Position numbers and translations under genes: made by a program. Shown here in pieces: positions 1 through 10,863 of a stretch of 64,000 bases of DNA. Each line of letters opens with the position of its first letter. The first letter of the stretch is position 1. Under the pieces are notes generated by a model, which ran no database searches, was not told the origin of the DNA, and saw only the letters and a list, made by a program, of their open reading frames with translations. The DNA lies in the NCBI GenBank assembly GCA_027563935.2, contig CM050454.1:5236001-5300000 (forward strand). The letters are read 5' to 3'. This DNA comes from Costus lasius. Lineage: Eukaryota; Streptophyta; Magnoliopsida; Zingiberales; Costaceae.

Positions 1-316
1 AGCCCTGTGGAATATTGTACATGGAGGATAAATCAAACTTAACAGACAAACTGATTCCCACTTCCACATCGATACATAATCAAACATTAAATCCGTTTAA
101 AATCAAGCGAGAGAGAACGAATCTAACTACTGCAGCAAAATCTACCTCAAAATAATAAGTCATACTGAAGATAGTGGCTAATCTAACCATTACATCCAAT
201 ATTCCACCACAAACCAAGCCGCACATACTTCAGTTTCAATTTGATAATCCAAACCATCATCAAAAGTCACCCGACCACGAACCATCACAGCGGGAGATGA
301 ATGAGAGACGATATAC

Positions 317-442
317 CTCAAAGAGGCTGGCGGCGTAGCTGACATAGCTGCGGATGAGTCCCTGGGAGGTGATGCGGATCTCGTTCTCGTTGATGGCCCC
401 CGATTCCGGCCGCGGCTTCTCGACTCTCTGGTATCTATCCAT
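317..442 (-). CDS. Alba-domain nucleic-acid-binding protein, first coding exon (partial gene)
   Basis: The exon encodes 42 residues beginning MDRYQRVEKPRPES and continuing INENEIRITSQG, the hallmark N-terminus of the small plant Alba proteins (DNA/RNA-binding Alba superfamily). It ends in a GAG|GTATAT splice donor at 316-315 on the minus strand, in the middle of the Alba fold. The remaining exons are not in the window; 1-316 looks like intron. An overlapping 88-residue frame (190-456) is a shadow. The family binds RNA or DNA as dimers in nucleus and cytoplasm; this is family knowledge. The start is fixed by the conserved MDRYQ. Nothing looks broken in the visible part. Confidence 0.85.
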
Positions 443-617
443 GCCTCAAGCGCCACTCCAACGAACCAAGAGGCCCCCGTTTGGGATCGACGAGGACGAT
501 TTGGGTTTCAGATGAGATAATCCACAGGGAGGCGGGAATACCGTTAGGGTTCGGTGCGGGAACTTAAACCCTAGGAGGGAGGCAATGGGCGGATTGTGGG
601 GTGAGAGTGCCAGCTCC

Positions 618-628
618 TATATATATAA
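618..628 (-). promoter_or_regulatory. TATA box of the Alba gene
   Basis: The alternating TA run reads TTATATATATA on the minus strand about 175 bases upstream of the Alba start codon. Its position and strand fit a core promoter followed by a 5' leader of roughly 140 bases. The assignment is by position only. Confidence 0.5.
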
Positions 629-642
629 GCACACTTTTCGTT

Positions 643-2388
643 CTAGTCCATGTTTTATTCTAATTCTCAATTTTTAAGGTTAAAATTTTATAATTGTATA
701 CAATCAAGGATTTTTGTTGCAATTTGATTGACGTATGGAATCATGGATGTCAACTATTGGTTTATATATATTTTTAATAGAAGAAAATAAAATAAAAAAG
801 GGAAAACATAAACTTAATCTATTTAAGACATCGTAGAAAATGCTATATAAACTCAAGTAGATTTTATTAAGTATTAAGATGCCAATATTGGTGGAAAAAT
901 TATATAATTATTAGCAAGTATGTTTGAAAATTATATATATGTGAGGTATTTCACTATAACGGGTATAATTATCATCCCTATTTTCTACTAATTGTCGCTT
1001 ACTGCTAATTACTGCCTGCTACACTGACACGTAAGTTGTAAATCGTAACTTATGAGCTTTTTTTTTTTTGCTTGACGCCAAACTATCAATGATACGTTGA
1101 TTCATTTTTCACTAATAGTAATATACTAGTAATATACTAAGTTCATAAAAAGCCATATTAAAAATCTTAGTTTACCCGTGCTTAGCCGGCAAAAACCAAT
1201 TGACTAGTTAACTAGTAATATCGATTCAAAACTGACATTAAAATTTCCAAAATCCATAGGTATAGTTTGAATCATAAAAGTGCCTCACGTCCAAGTAACC
1301 TAGTTCGCATTAGATTAAGACTTTATGTTTGACTATTAGTCCATAGGTAGACATGATGAAGCCTAAAAACATAATAAGAAGAAGATTCAAGTGAGTCAAA
1401 ACAGACTATATAGACCAAGGAACTGATTGGTTCTAAAAGTAAACAGACCAATAAGTCAACAACCATTTCATCTCCTATCTATTCAGCAGACCTCCAATAT
1501 GAACTTTTCTAAGAACACTTCGATTCACACAGTGCACAAACATCATATTCTATGTCTCCATTGGCTGGCATCACAAGGAATATGAACCAAGAAACATGCC
1601 ATTGGGCTGAAAACCCTAAAATAAACAGATAAACAAATCAAACTCCACTGCCTGAGTGCTGGCTCTTCACTGTTTTCCAGCTCCACAGACACTCACTTTA
1701 CATCTCAAGTCAACAGGCAAATGCAAGCAAACACACCCTTAAAAGCATTTATTTTATCATGCTGCTCTTTTCCCAGAGCCAGACACACTTGCTTTTCTTT
1801 CTCCACTGATGAGTGCAGAGTGCCCCCACCTTGGAAGGGCAAAAGTGCCCCAGAAGCAATTGTGCCAGTGAATGCCCTTGTTGGCTTGCCCTTGGATCCA
1901 TTTCTAGTTTGTTCATTTGCTTTTGGGGTTAAGGGACCTAATAATTTCCCTCTCAAGAACCATGGGGCCCCTTATCCTACCCTTAGCAGAAGCAAGGGAT
2001 CCATGGTGGCCTAGCTCTTAATTAGCCTGAATTATCAGGGGAGGAAGCTGAACATTGACTCTGCAGAAGGCTGCTCCTTGATTCATTAGCTTTAGTGGCA
2101 TTGAATGTGAAGAATTGCATGCTTCTCGGGGACTGACTGGCATTGGAGATATAGTTTTCTTTTTCTTGTAGGGGCTCCCGTCCTTTGTTTAAGGAATAAA
2201 GCTAAAGGGCGCCCCTTTTTTTTAGTCTCGAGGAATGAGGACTGCAAGCGTGTTTCCAGGTTCTAGAGCATGCATAGGGCATCATGACATTTCAAGCACA
2301 AGGTGGGGGGAAGAGTAATATGAGATTTTGCATTTGCTTCTACTTTTGTCGATTTCTCCACCTATACTCGTCGAGAAAAAAACCCTAG
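643..2388. other. Intergenic, no gene recognised; composition island at 1.68-2.33 kb
   Basis: The stretch is mostly AT-rich. About 1680-2330 is less AT-rich and has opposed open frames of 97 codons (+, 1721-2014) and 83 codons (-, 1705-1956). Neither shows a recognisable domain, and they mirror each other, so I do not call a gene. I looked for common plant miRNA and TAS3 ta-siRNA motifs there and found none. Confidence 0.5.
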
Positions 2389-2703
2389 AGCATCCTGATT
2401 TTCGTAAAATATAATTATATTTTCATAGAATATAATCATATTTTCATAAAATAATCTTATTTTAGGTAAGAACGGGTGTAAAATATCCTAAAATAGCTAT
2501 AATATATTATAGAATGAGCTGCTTATTAGCATAGAATGACTTGTAAATATTTTATAGAATATGTATAGGACAGTCATTCTACAATAAATTATATTCATTC
2601 TAGAGTATTTTACACTTATTTTTATATAAAATAAGGTTATTTTTAAAAAAAATCTAACTATATTCTATAAAAATGTAGTCATATTCTATGAAAATTAGGA
2701 GCT
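2389..2703. mobile_element. Inverted-repeat MITE
   Basis: The left half (CATCCTGATTTTCGTAAA followed by AT-rich sequence with repeated TTTTCATAGAATATAA) is the imperfect reverse complement of the right half, which ends in ATTCTATGAAAATTAGGAG. Each arm is over 100 bases long, so the whole element could fold into a hairpin. It has no coding capacity. The exact ends and TSD are ambiguous because CTAG occurs on both sides. Confidence 0.6.
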
Positions 2704-3361
2704 AGGCTTTTTTTCTCCTACTCGTCTACTTTCACCATCTCAATTATCGCCATTTCTTATGCTTGTCCATCGTATTCTTCACTTATTGATAGTGAAAGAT
2801 AGATAGATGGAACTTGGTTAGGAGTCCAGCTTAACTGGTTGATAATGATAGCTTTAACCTCCATATAGATTTCAAGGTTTATAGCTTTAAGATAAAGATT
2901 GAGTTTCATTTTAAAAATATATCAAAAAAGTTTGAACATAGAAACATAAAGGGTAAATACGAAAAACTTCAAAGTACAAGGGTGGATATTGAAAGTTAAC
3001 CAAGGATCAAGGGACAGAAAAGTTGAATGAAACTTTCATGGCAAGTCTCCATGCCTTGTTCAATCTTGAGTAGTCGTTTGTTCGATCCACTGAGAAGGAA
3101 GAAGTGATGAAAAGAGAAAGGAGTTCCTTTTACCCAGAAGAGAAATCTTCTGTATAAAGCTCTGCTCCACCCAACCTGTTGGCGTTTTGTTTCCTTTTTA
3201 CCCAACCCTTGGATTTGCTTCTTCTCCGTTCTTTCTATTTCCCTTCCTCCACAAGGGATTCTCTTTGGACATGATCACTTTACGAGCATTGCCCGTACTA
3301 GCGCCGCTCCTTCCTTCCTTCAAGCTCACTCCCGCCCGTGCCTTGAAAGATTCCTAGCGCC
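2704..3361. other. Upstream region of the IRKI-like gene
   Basis: This holds the promoter and 5' leader of the gene starting at 3362. C/T-rich leader sequence at 3190-3340 is typical of a plant 5' UTR. I see no convincing TATA box. A 69-codon minus-strand frame here has no recognisable features. Confidence 0.4.
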
Positions 3362-6300
3362 ATGGACTTTCCAAGTGACGGCGGCGGCGGTAGTGCGCAG
3401 GGTATCAGCAGGCAGGGCATCCAAGCGGCCATTGTGAAGGCGGCGGAGCTGCGTGCTCTCCACGCGACGCTGCTTCAAGGAGGCAACGGCAAAAGCCCCG
3501 CCTTGGCGAGGTTGGACGCCGGCGCTTCCCCTTCCGTTTCCCGCGGCACCAGCCACTTTATGGTGCCGGAAGAGTATCCTGTCTTTACGCCGGTGAGTTT
3601 TGCTACTGCTCGTTCCTTGTAAAGAATCGATTTTTGTGTAGGGGCCATTTCGCTGCTGCGAAAAAGGTGGTACCTTTGTGGTTCTTATTCCACTGTTCCA
3701 TTCTTTCCTTGATTGGGCCATTTTGATTTTCATATGATGCTGTGCTGTTACTAATCCTTGCAACCAAATCTTTGATCTCTGCGAGGATTTCGTCCAGCAT
3801 ATGGTTGTACTAGATTCTAGGGTTTATGCTCCTTCCAGCCTCTTTAGATCCTCATTCAGTGATTCTGCCATTATCATTTTTTTTTGCCTTGAGATTTCAG
3901 ACAATTGGATTACGATGTATACTTGAAGCATCTTGTTATTGCCTTGAGTTCTTAATCGGTTAGTCAACTTTCATAAAATTTTGGTGGCTGTTTTTGTGAG
4001 ATTTGATTTAGTATATAGTGACTAAATAAGAAACGAAGATAACTGATAGGCGAGCAAATGAAAAACAAGTGATCACGGATGAGAAGCTTCAGATAGCCTA
4101 ACATGCTGCCATATTTACTGTGTTGTCTGGTAGGAGGATCATCAATTAAAAACCAAGGCAATAGCTCGAAAGCTTATATTTTGCTTCCACCTCTCTCTTT
4201 TGAGTAATTATTCATTCGTGTTAATCAAAGAGTAAGCAGTTTGTGACTTATTTGTAATGCAAAATTGAGAGAAAGTAGTAATAACTATTCTCACTTTTCT
4301 AGATGTACAATTGTATTTCAATATCTTTTTGTTTTACTCTTTTCTCTTATAGATCTGAGGTCATCTTGGTATAATTTTCTGAATAGGTATCTTGAAAGAC
4401 TATTGTCCTAAAGCATGTCCTTACGATTGATTTTATCCTCGAAGATCTAGTCGAAAGGTTTTGCATTGTTATCGTTCTTTTTCTTTCAACCGGAATAATT
4501 GTTCACTCAATTTCAAGGTCTTTTTCACGTTATATGAATGCTCCTCATGTTTTCAGATTTACCAGAAAAATTCTCTAGTATCCAGTGTTAAATATGATTG
4601 ATACAGTATAAATAAAAATGCTTACCTTTCTCATTTATCGTCTTGAATCTTGAGCAAAACTTGAGATGTTTCATGTTGTTTTTTTGCCTATTATAGGATA
4701 CTGATGTTGATATATTAAGATCCAGGTGCATCATCCTCTTGAGTGACTTTCTCGATAATTTCAGCACTGAATCTAATAGCTTAAAGTTTTGTAGCACCAA
4801 TTTCTAGATAATTAGTATCATTTTGATTTGTAAATCCAAACAATATCATTTGGAAACATGCTTGTAGGGCTAATTCAAGTTCTTTTATTCATTTGGTGTA
4901 TAATCGGTTTGTTAAAGTAGCTTCTCTTGTGTTTTGAGATATCCAAGATTGGTGAAGATGAATCCCTACCTGGGTACCAATATCTCCGTCCAGAGCATAG
5001 AAGTCTATCACAAACTTGGAGCGCAATTGGCCTGGAAGGAGAAGGAAGAGAAAATGAAGCATTTCATTTTGATAATAAATGTATGAATAAGCTTTCTACA
5101 TCAACTAGTGCACCACATGTTCCTTCTGCGATCGGGCATTCGTCCAACAGAACCTCACGCGCCAACCGGATGCCTCTGTTGCAGGCTGCTGCTGAACTTG
5201 GTATTCTTAAGCCCTCAAGCCAAACAGATTCAGGAGAATACGGAGCAGTGACAGTGGCCACATCATATAATACAAGCAAACAAGAAACTGTTAATGTTGA
5301 AATGGGAGCTGATAGAAAGAGCCTGAAGAATGTTAAAATTGCAGTAGCGTCATGCAATCTAGAGCAATCTGTGAAGACGCACCCTAAAAACAAAGGTCCA
5401 GTTCTTTCATGGTTATTTCCGAAAGCAAGAAAGAAAACGAAGCCAGAGATGTCACCAAAAGTAGCAGAGTCGGAGGACATGTCCCAACTTTTGAAGGAGT
5501 GGGGAGTTCTTTCACTTGAATCACTGAAAAAGGAGCTCATGGAGGCTAACGAAAATAGGGATGCTGCACTCTTCGAAGTTTCGGGGATGAGATTGTCACT
5601 GGTTGAGCTGCAACAGAAGCTAGTAAGCTTAGAATCATATTGTGAAGAGTTGAAGAAAGCCTTGAAGCAGGCTATGCATGCAAAGAGCTCCCAGGGTTCT
5701 GACCGATCGAACCTATCAAAGAGAATGAAGTCCATTGGTGGCAGAAAAGAGAGCTTGCTCCCTGTTAGTGAAGAGGTAATGGTGGAAGGTTTCCTCCAGC
5801 TCGTATCCGAAGCCAGGCTTTCCGTGAAGCAGTTTTGCAAGACACTCATCAAACAAATTGAAGAAATTAATGAGGGCGACGTTCTGTCAGAGAAAATAGA
5901 TATGCTACTCCAACCATATGAGCTGACGGCAAACAGTAAGCATTCAAAAGCAGTAATCTATCATTTGGAAGCCATTGTGAACCAGTCTCTATATCAGGAT
6001 TTTGAGAATAGTGCGTTTCAATCAAATGGCACTCCAAAGTTTCTAGATCCTCGTCAAGAGAGCCAGGGCAACTTTTCTTCTTTTGTTTCCCTTCGGAATT
6101 TGAGCTGGAATGAGGTCTTGCAGAAGGGAACTAAGTTCTATAGTGAAGATTTCTGCAAGTTCTGTGATCAAAAGATGAGCAGCATTGTTTCCTTGCTGAA
6201 TTGGTCGAGGCCATGGCCTGAACAGCTTCTTCATTGCTTCTTCATTGCTGCCAAATGCATTTGGCTACTTCATCTGCTGGCATTCTCCTTCAGCCCACCT

Positions 6301-6486
6301 CTGACTATATTGCGGGTCGCGGAAAATCGAGAATTCAATCATGCCTACATGGAGGATGTTCTCTTGGACAGGCACAAAGCGCAAGCACCTGCTCCAGTGA
6401 GGATTATGGTAATGCCAGGATTCTACGTCCAAGATAGGGTGCTCAAGTGCAGAGTTCTTTGCAGGCATGCTTCTTTAACATTATGA
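3362..6486 (+). CDS. IRK-interacting-protein-like (IRKI family) protein, two exons
   Basis: Exon 1 is 3362-3592 (77 codons, start MDFPSDGG, includes SRQGIQAAIVKAAELRALHA) and ends in the consensus donor GTGAGT. Exon 2 most likely starts at 4948, giving PVFTP-IGEDESLPGYQYL; an in-phase acceptor at 4938/4939 would add three residues. It runs to the stop at 6484-6486, for about 589 residues. Visible parts are an N-terminal helical segment, a disordered basic stretch, a coiled coil (LKKELMEANENRDAALFEV to EELKKALKQAM, about 5530-5680), then the conserved C-terminal domain with FIAAKCIWLLHLLAFSF, ENREFNHAYMEDVL and PGFYVQDRVLKCRVLC near the end. These match the plant family that includes the interactor of the receptor kinase IRK. 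Family assignment is from memory of motifs; biochemical function is unknown. The 1355-base intron carries no recognised element. Confidence 0.82.
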
Positions 6487-7481
6487 TTTAGGGTTAGCTT
6501 TAGATTAACATCTTAACTTGCTTTTGTTTGCTTACTGGATTCTATAGTTTGAAAACTTCAAATTAACCCCGTCAATTTGATCCAAATTCTCCCAGTTATT
6601 TGCTTGAGACATTGATTACTTTAGCCTTTGGATCAAATTGACAAATACCAAAGTATGCGGGTTAATTTGAACTATTGAATTATAGGTTGCTAAAATGCAA
6701 TCGAAACAAACTACGGGGCAATCTGAAGTTAACCAAATTTGTTTACTCTGTAGATTTCTGTGGCATCTTAATGGTGCTTTCTGGGGTGATCAAACTCAGG
6801 TATTTTCTTCATATTTTAGGATTTATCCTAAACAAAGTGTGTTGAGATTGCTATTGCTGCATGTATTCCTACACTGAAATGAACCAGAAAATCATGCATA
6901 GAAATCTGCTTTCCAGGTATCCCGGAGGTCCTTCTGTCGGGTAGAAACTGATTTTGCCGAAAAATTCGGTAATTTTGGTAATTAATATATACGTTACTTT
7001 ATAAATTAATAGTTTTATAAAATATGAAACTTAATTTTTTTGTTATATTATCAATGCATAACTTTATATTTAAAATATAGATTATTATATTTTGTATTAT
7101 ATTAATTTATTATTTAATTATAATTTTTAAAATTTTTTATAATTTAATTATAATTTTTAAAACTCAAAATAATATTAACAACTGTATAATAGTAACATCA
7201 CAGTAGCTCTATTAACAGTAAGTATTGTAGTCATAACGCAGTTGAACCAAACTCAGTCTCGTTTGGTAGAGTTCTCTAAACTACTTGGCTGCTAGCAAAG
7301 TTGCTAGGTTCCGGCCCGTTTGTGCTTTGCAGAGGAGCCCAAGGCTGAATATAGGACGAGCCTACTGTCAGGGATCGGAGGAAGTGCGTCTGTGACACCA
7401 AGGTCAAGTTGGTAAAGTATATCTATTTTTTTGGGGTAAGCAAAAGCAAGATAAGCCTTGCCAAACACACCCCTAGTACAC
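6487..7481. other. 3' flank of IRKI-like gene with a small hairpin, then AT-rich DNA
   Basis: The likely 3' UTR holds an inverted repeat described separately. From about 6940 to 7200 the DNA is nearly pure A/T, with the motif TAATTTAATTATAATTTT occurring twice. I see no gene. Confidence 0.5.
6557..6671. repeat. Inverted repeat (hairpin) in 3' UTR
   Basis: TTCAAATTAACCC and the adjoining GTCAATTTGATCCAAA at 6557-6586 are matched in reverse complement by TTTGGATCAAATTGAC (6627-6642) and GGGTTAATTTGAA (6659-6671), with a 16-base bulge in the right arm. It lies just after the stop codon of the IRKI-like gene, so the mRNA could fold here. It may instead be a small MITE remnant. Confidence 0.6.
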
Positions 7482-7484
7482 TAA

Positions 7485-8655
7485 GGCCGCGTTTGGTGGC
7501 CGCGTTTGCCCGGCTTTTGGCGTTTGCGGGCAGCCAAAAGCCCGAAGCTCCCCGTTTGGCGACCCGCTTCTCAGTCGGCGACTGAGAAGCTCCACTGTTC
7601 CTGGGAAGCGGCTAAGAGCCAGCTTTTCGGAACCAAAAGCGGCTGCGCGAATTATTTTGCTGCTCTCGCAGCCACGCGAAAACAGGAGATCATCTTCGCC
7701 GCCTCTGATCCGTCCAAGATCCGCCAGTCGCCGCCTGATCTTCGCCGCCTCCGGACATCCCCGCCTCCGGCCGTCGCCTGATCTTCAGCGTACGCATCTG
7801 GATCTCATCGCCTCCTCGCCTATTCGCCGATTCGCCTCTCATCGCCTCATCGCCTCCTCGCCGCTTCGCCTCTTGCCGATCGCCACTCCTCACCGCTTCG
7901 CCTCTCGCCGATCCGCCTCTCATCGCTTCCTGACGCGTGAAGCCCTTTCAGATCCAGCCGCCAGAGCTCCATCTTGAACTCGCGGCGGACTACCCTCATT
8001 TCCCCGAAACCTTGAGGCGCAAGCGAGATCCTCCCGAACATCTTCACCTCCGTTGAGCATCTCCCGCATCCTCCCCGCGCCTCCTTCCAGAGCTCCGGCC
8101 CGAGCGATCACCTTCGAAATCAGATTGCATTAAGTTTAATGAATTCACATGCGTAGCAAATATTTTATTGTATTGCTATTATATGAATGTGGTTACTTTG
8201 TACTCGTTGGATGTTGTGATATTTGGATGGTTTGTTATGTTGACTTAATTCTACTATGTTATGATATCTAGATGGTTTGTTATGTGTGATTACAAGTATT
8301 TGTGATGAATTATGGATAATTTGTTCTTGTCATGATTGGATATTATTTTATGTATTATGTATGCAGGGTTTCGCACTTAAAATATAGGGAAAATTCTTGC
8401 AATTTTTTTTTTAATTTGTCCACTTTAAATTATATTTAGTTATATAATAGTCTAAAAATTATTTATTGTTCTGTAAAGTAATTTCAAATTTTACAAATAA
8501 CTTAAAAAAAATTTCTTAATAGAACTGAACAACACAACACAGCAGCTCACAGTTGCTTATCAGACCAGCTAATGCACCAAACAGCCTTAACTTTTCAGAT
8601 CAGCTCTACTCAAATCAGCCACCAGCCAGAAGCTCCAGCCACCCCAAACCAGCCC
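7485..8655. mobile_element. PIF/Harbinger-type non-autonomous element, 1.17 kb
   Basis: It is flanked by TAA at 7482-7484 and 8656-8658. Termini are GGCCGCGTTTGGTGGC and, reverse-complemented, GGGCTGGTTTGGGGTGGC. A 3-bp TAA duplication and GGG..GTTTGG termini fit PIF/Harbinger. The left half (7490-8110) is GC-rich with a perfect 12-base palindrome at 7566-7590 and degenerate TCGCCTC repeats; the right half is AT-rich. Open frames in the GC-rich part show no recognisable domain. The GC-rich part could be captured host sequence, but I cannot identify a source. Confidence 0.65.
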
Positions 8656-8939
8656 TAAGACACTTAAATTCTAGCCTCTAAGATATTTAAAATGGAACAC
8701 AATATTCAAGCTAAGCACTAGAATTTGAAGTAGATTTTTTTGCTGCCAAAACGACCTGAACATTTTGTGCTCTCAACTTAAAAGTGGTCTTGAAAGAGAC
8801 CATGTTAAATCCAATAAGTAAGCCGGATGATAAGTATGATTTCAATCTTCTAACAAATGGAAAGTGTTTTAAAAGCTGCTTTTTGCTAACAAATTAAAAG
8901 TTTTTCGTTAAAATTATTGCATAAATTTTTTTTTCGTCT

Positions 8940-9850
8940 TTTATAGATTGGGGCAGCTAGGGTTGAGGAACAACACTACCTTGCTTGCTATGCAAGGAGG
9001 AGACAGTTGATCACACATTCTATAATTTTTCTTTACAGGTTTGGACACCTCACTTGGAACAACTTAGGATGTGGAACTTACCAAAGGATGCTTGGAAAGA
9101 AGAGAATTGGATAGCTAAAGGTATGGATAAATCTTTATAAACCCAACCACTGATTCTCACGGCCTTCTAACAAGTTTGGAAAATGAAAAACGAGTTAGCT
9201 TTTAAGGGGAAGAGGGCAAACTCAACTTAGACAAGTAGAGGCATTGTCATAATGGAATATAATGTACTAGGAATTAGTGAAAACAAGAGGAGGGATAAAG
9301 AAATGACACATGGAGATTCTGAAATGGAAAAAGCTAGAAATTAAGCAACTGAAAGTAAACATGGAGGGAGCTTGTAAAAGTTAGAACAAAGAAGCTAGCA
9401 TGGGATACACTGTACGAGATGAAAATTTGAAAGCATTAATGGTAGTGTCAGTGCACCTTAGAAGCCCCTAACCATTGTTCATAGAACTCACTGCTATTAG
9501 ATCTGTGCTATTAGATATGCACTCGGATACCTTCTTGGAAGGGGTAAAGGATAATTATTGAAACAAATTGCTTGGAGGCAATAAAAGCCATAAATGATTA
9601 TCATAGTTACCCTCCAGTAGAGTTCATGCCTTAATGGAGAAAATTAAGCATTTATGTGCGAGAGGAGAGATCTTTGTAAACATATAAATATGATTTCTCC
9701 AAATCAGCTCTCATAGGTATGGGAAGAATATTATCATTGAATCAGACTATAGGGAAGCAATAAAGGCCATTGACGATGTTCAATGTTATTCTCCAGTGAA
9801 AACACACGAGCTTCTTGATGAAATCAGACAGAGAATAGATACTTTGTAAT
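8940..9850 (+). pseudogene. RNase H-like (RVT_3 type) relic with a duplicated segment
   Basis: Broken frames read VWTPHLEQLRMWNLPKDAW near 9040, KVNMEGACK near 9350, then FIELTAIRSVLLDMHSD, the layout of plant RNase H-like domains descended from LINE elements. The usual catalytic Asp of the V-D-G motif is Glu here. The next module occurs twice: IETNCLEAIKAINDYHSYPP (about 9555) and IIESDYREAIKAIDDV (about 9735). Several stops and frameshifts separate the pieces, so no functional protein is likely. Assignment rests on motif recognition. Confidence 0.5.
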
Positions 9851-10863
9851 AATATAAACAGGAGAATTAATTCTGTCGCCAACTAGCTTGCACTAAATGC
9901 TAAAGAGAAACTGATATCAAATGTATGGCTTGATAGTTGGCCTAATGAGCTCATGTAGCTACAACTTTGGGATATAAACAGTTGATAAGTAATATAGTCC
10001 ATTAAAAAAATATATAAATAGGAGAGAAACTTGTTTGGACTAATAGCTGGCCTAATGAGCTCAATTAGCTATGTAAACTGTTGACAAGCTAGATAGTATC
10101 CTTAAAAAAAAATTACTCTACATGAAACAGACATGAATTATCTAATGATTTTATAAATTAATTCTTTGTTGTAATAATATTGCCAATTTGTTTTGATTTA
10201 CTATTATTAGTTTTACTATAAGCTTTGGGCAATATATCAAAATAATGGACGTCAATTGCAGCTAAAATTGTAAATTCAATACACTATGTTGAAATTAACC
10301 ATTCCTCGAGCTTCTAAATCAATAAAATCAATAAAATCATACTTTGTAGTAAATTTGGGTATTCAATTTTAATTTGACAGCAAACAAATGGTACCTCCAC
10401 TACAGGTAGCACTAGTAATCCAGTTAGCATTATAATACCTGTCTAGTGGGAAACCAAAGTAACATAAACTTAGTTCATCAGTGTTTGAAAATGACTAAGA
10501 ACTCTAATAATAGTACTCAAACAGCCATTGTTAGAATTGTTCATCTTGATGTTACCATTAGGAAATGCTATATCAAGTTTAGTGCAATGAATGCTGTAAT
10601 GCTACCTATAACACTGACATATTTGTGTTGCATCTTTCAAAATTGAATGCATAGTTGAATCATAAGAAACTAAAAAACTCCAGCAATGACGTTCTGAAAA
10701 CAGTACTTGACTGCAAATGTTCATGTCTGACCTCGTGGGATCAAGGGCAAGAACTTTTCTAACTTAATGATGGCAAAGAACAGCATGCAAATTGAGCATC
10801 CAGGTATCAGCAGAGAATATGTGAACCCAAGAAAGATATGGAATTCGGAATTGACTGCAATAT
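9851..10863. other. Intergenic with an imperfect local duplication
   Basis: No gene is seen. Segments near 9930-10010 and 10045-10115 are imperfect direct repeats sharing GGCCTAATGAGCTCA and ending in an A run. The rest is AT-rich. Confidence 0.45.

Noticed and set aside
190..456. 88-codon minus-strand frame at the left edge
   Set aside because: Frame-shifted shadow of the Alba exon; the MDRYQ frame matches the family.
1721..2014. Possible small protein or miRNA/TAS3 precursor
   Set aside because: No match to miRNA or ta-siRNA motifs I know, no clear hairpin, and both strands are open, which suggests composition rather than coding.
5064..5852. 262-codon minus-strand frame
   Set aside because: Antisense shadow of exon 2 of the IRKI-like gene.
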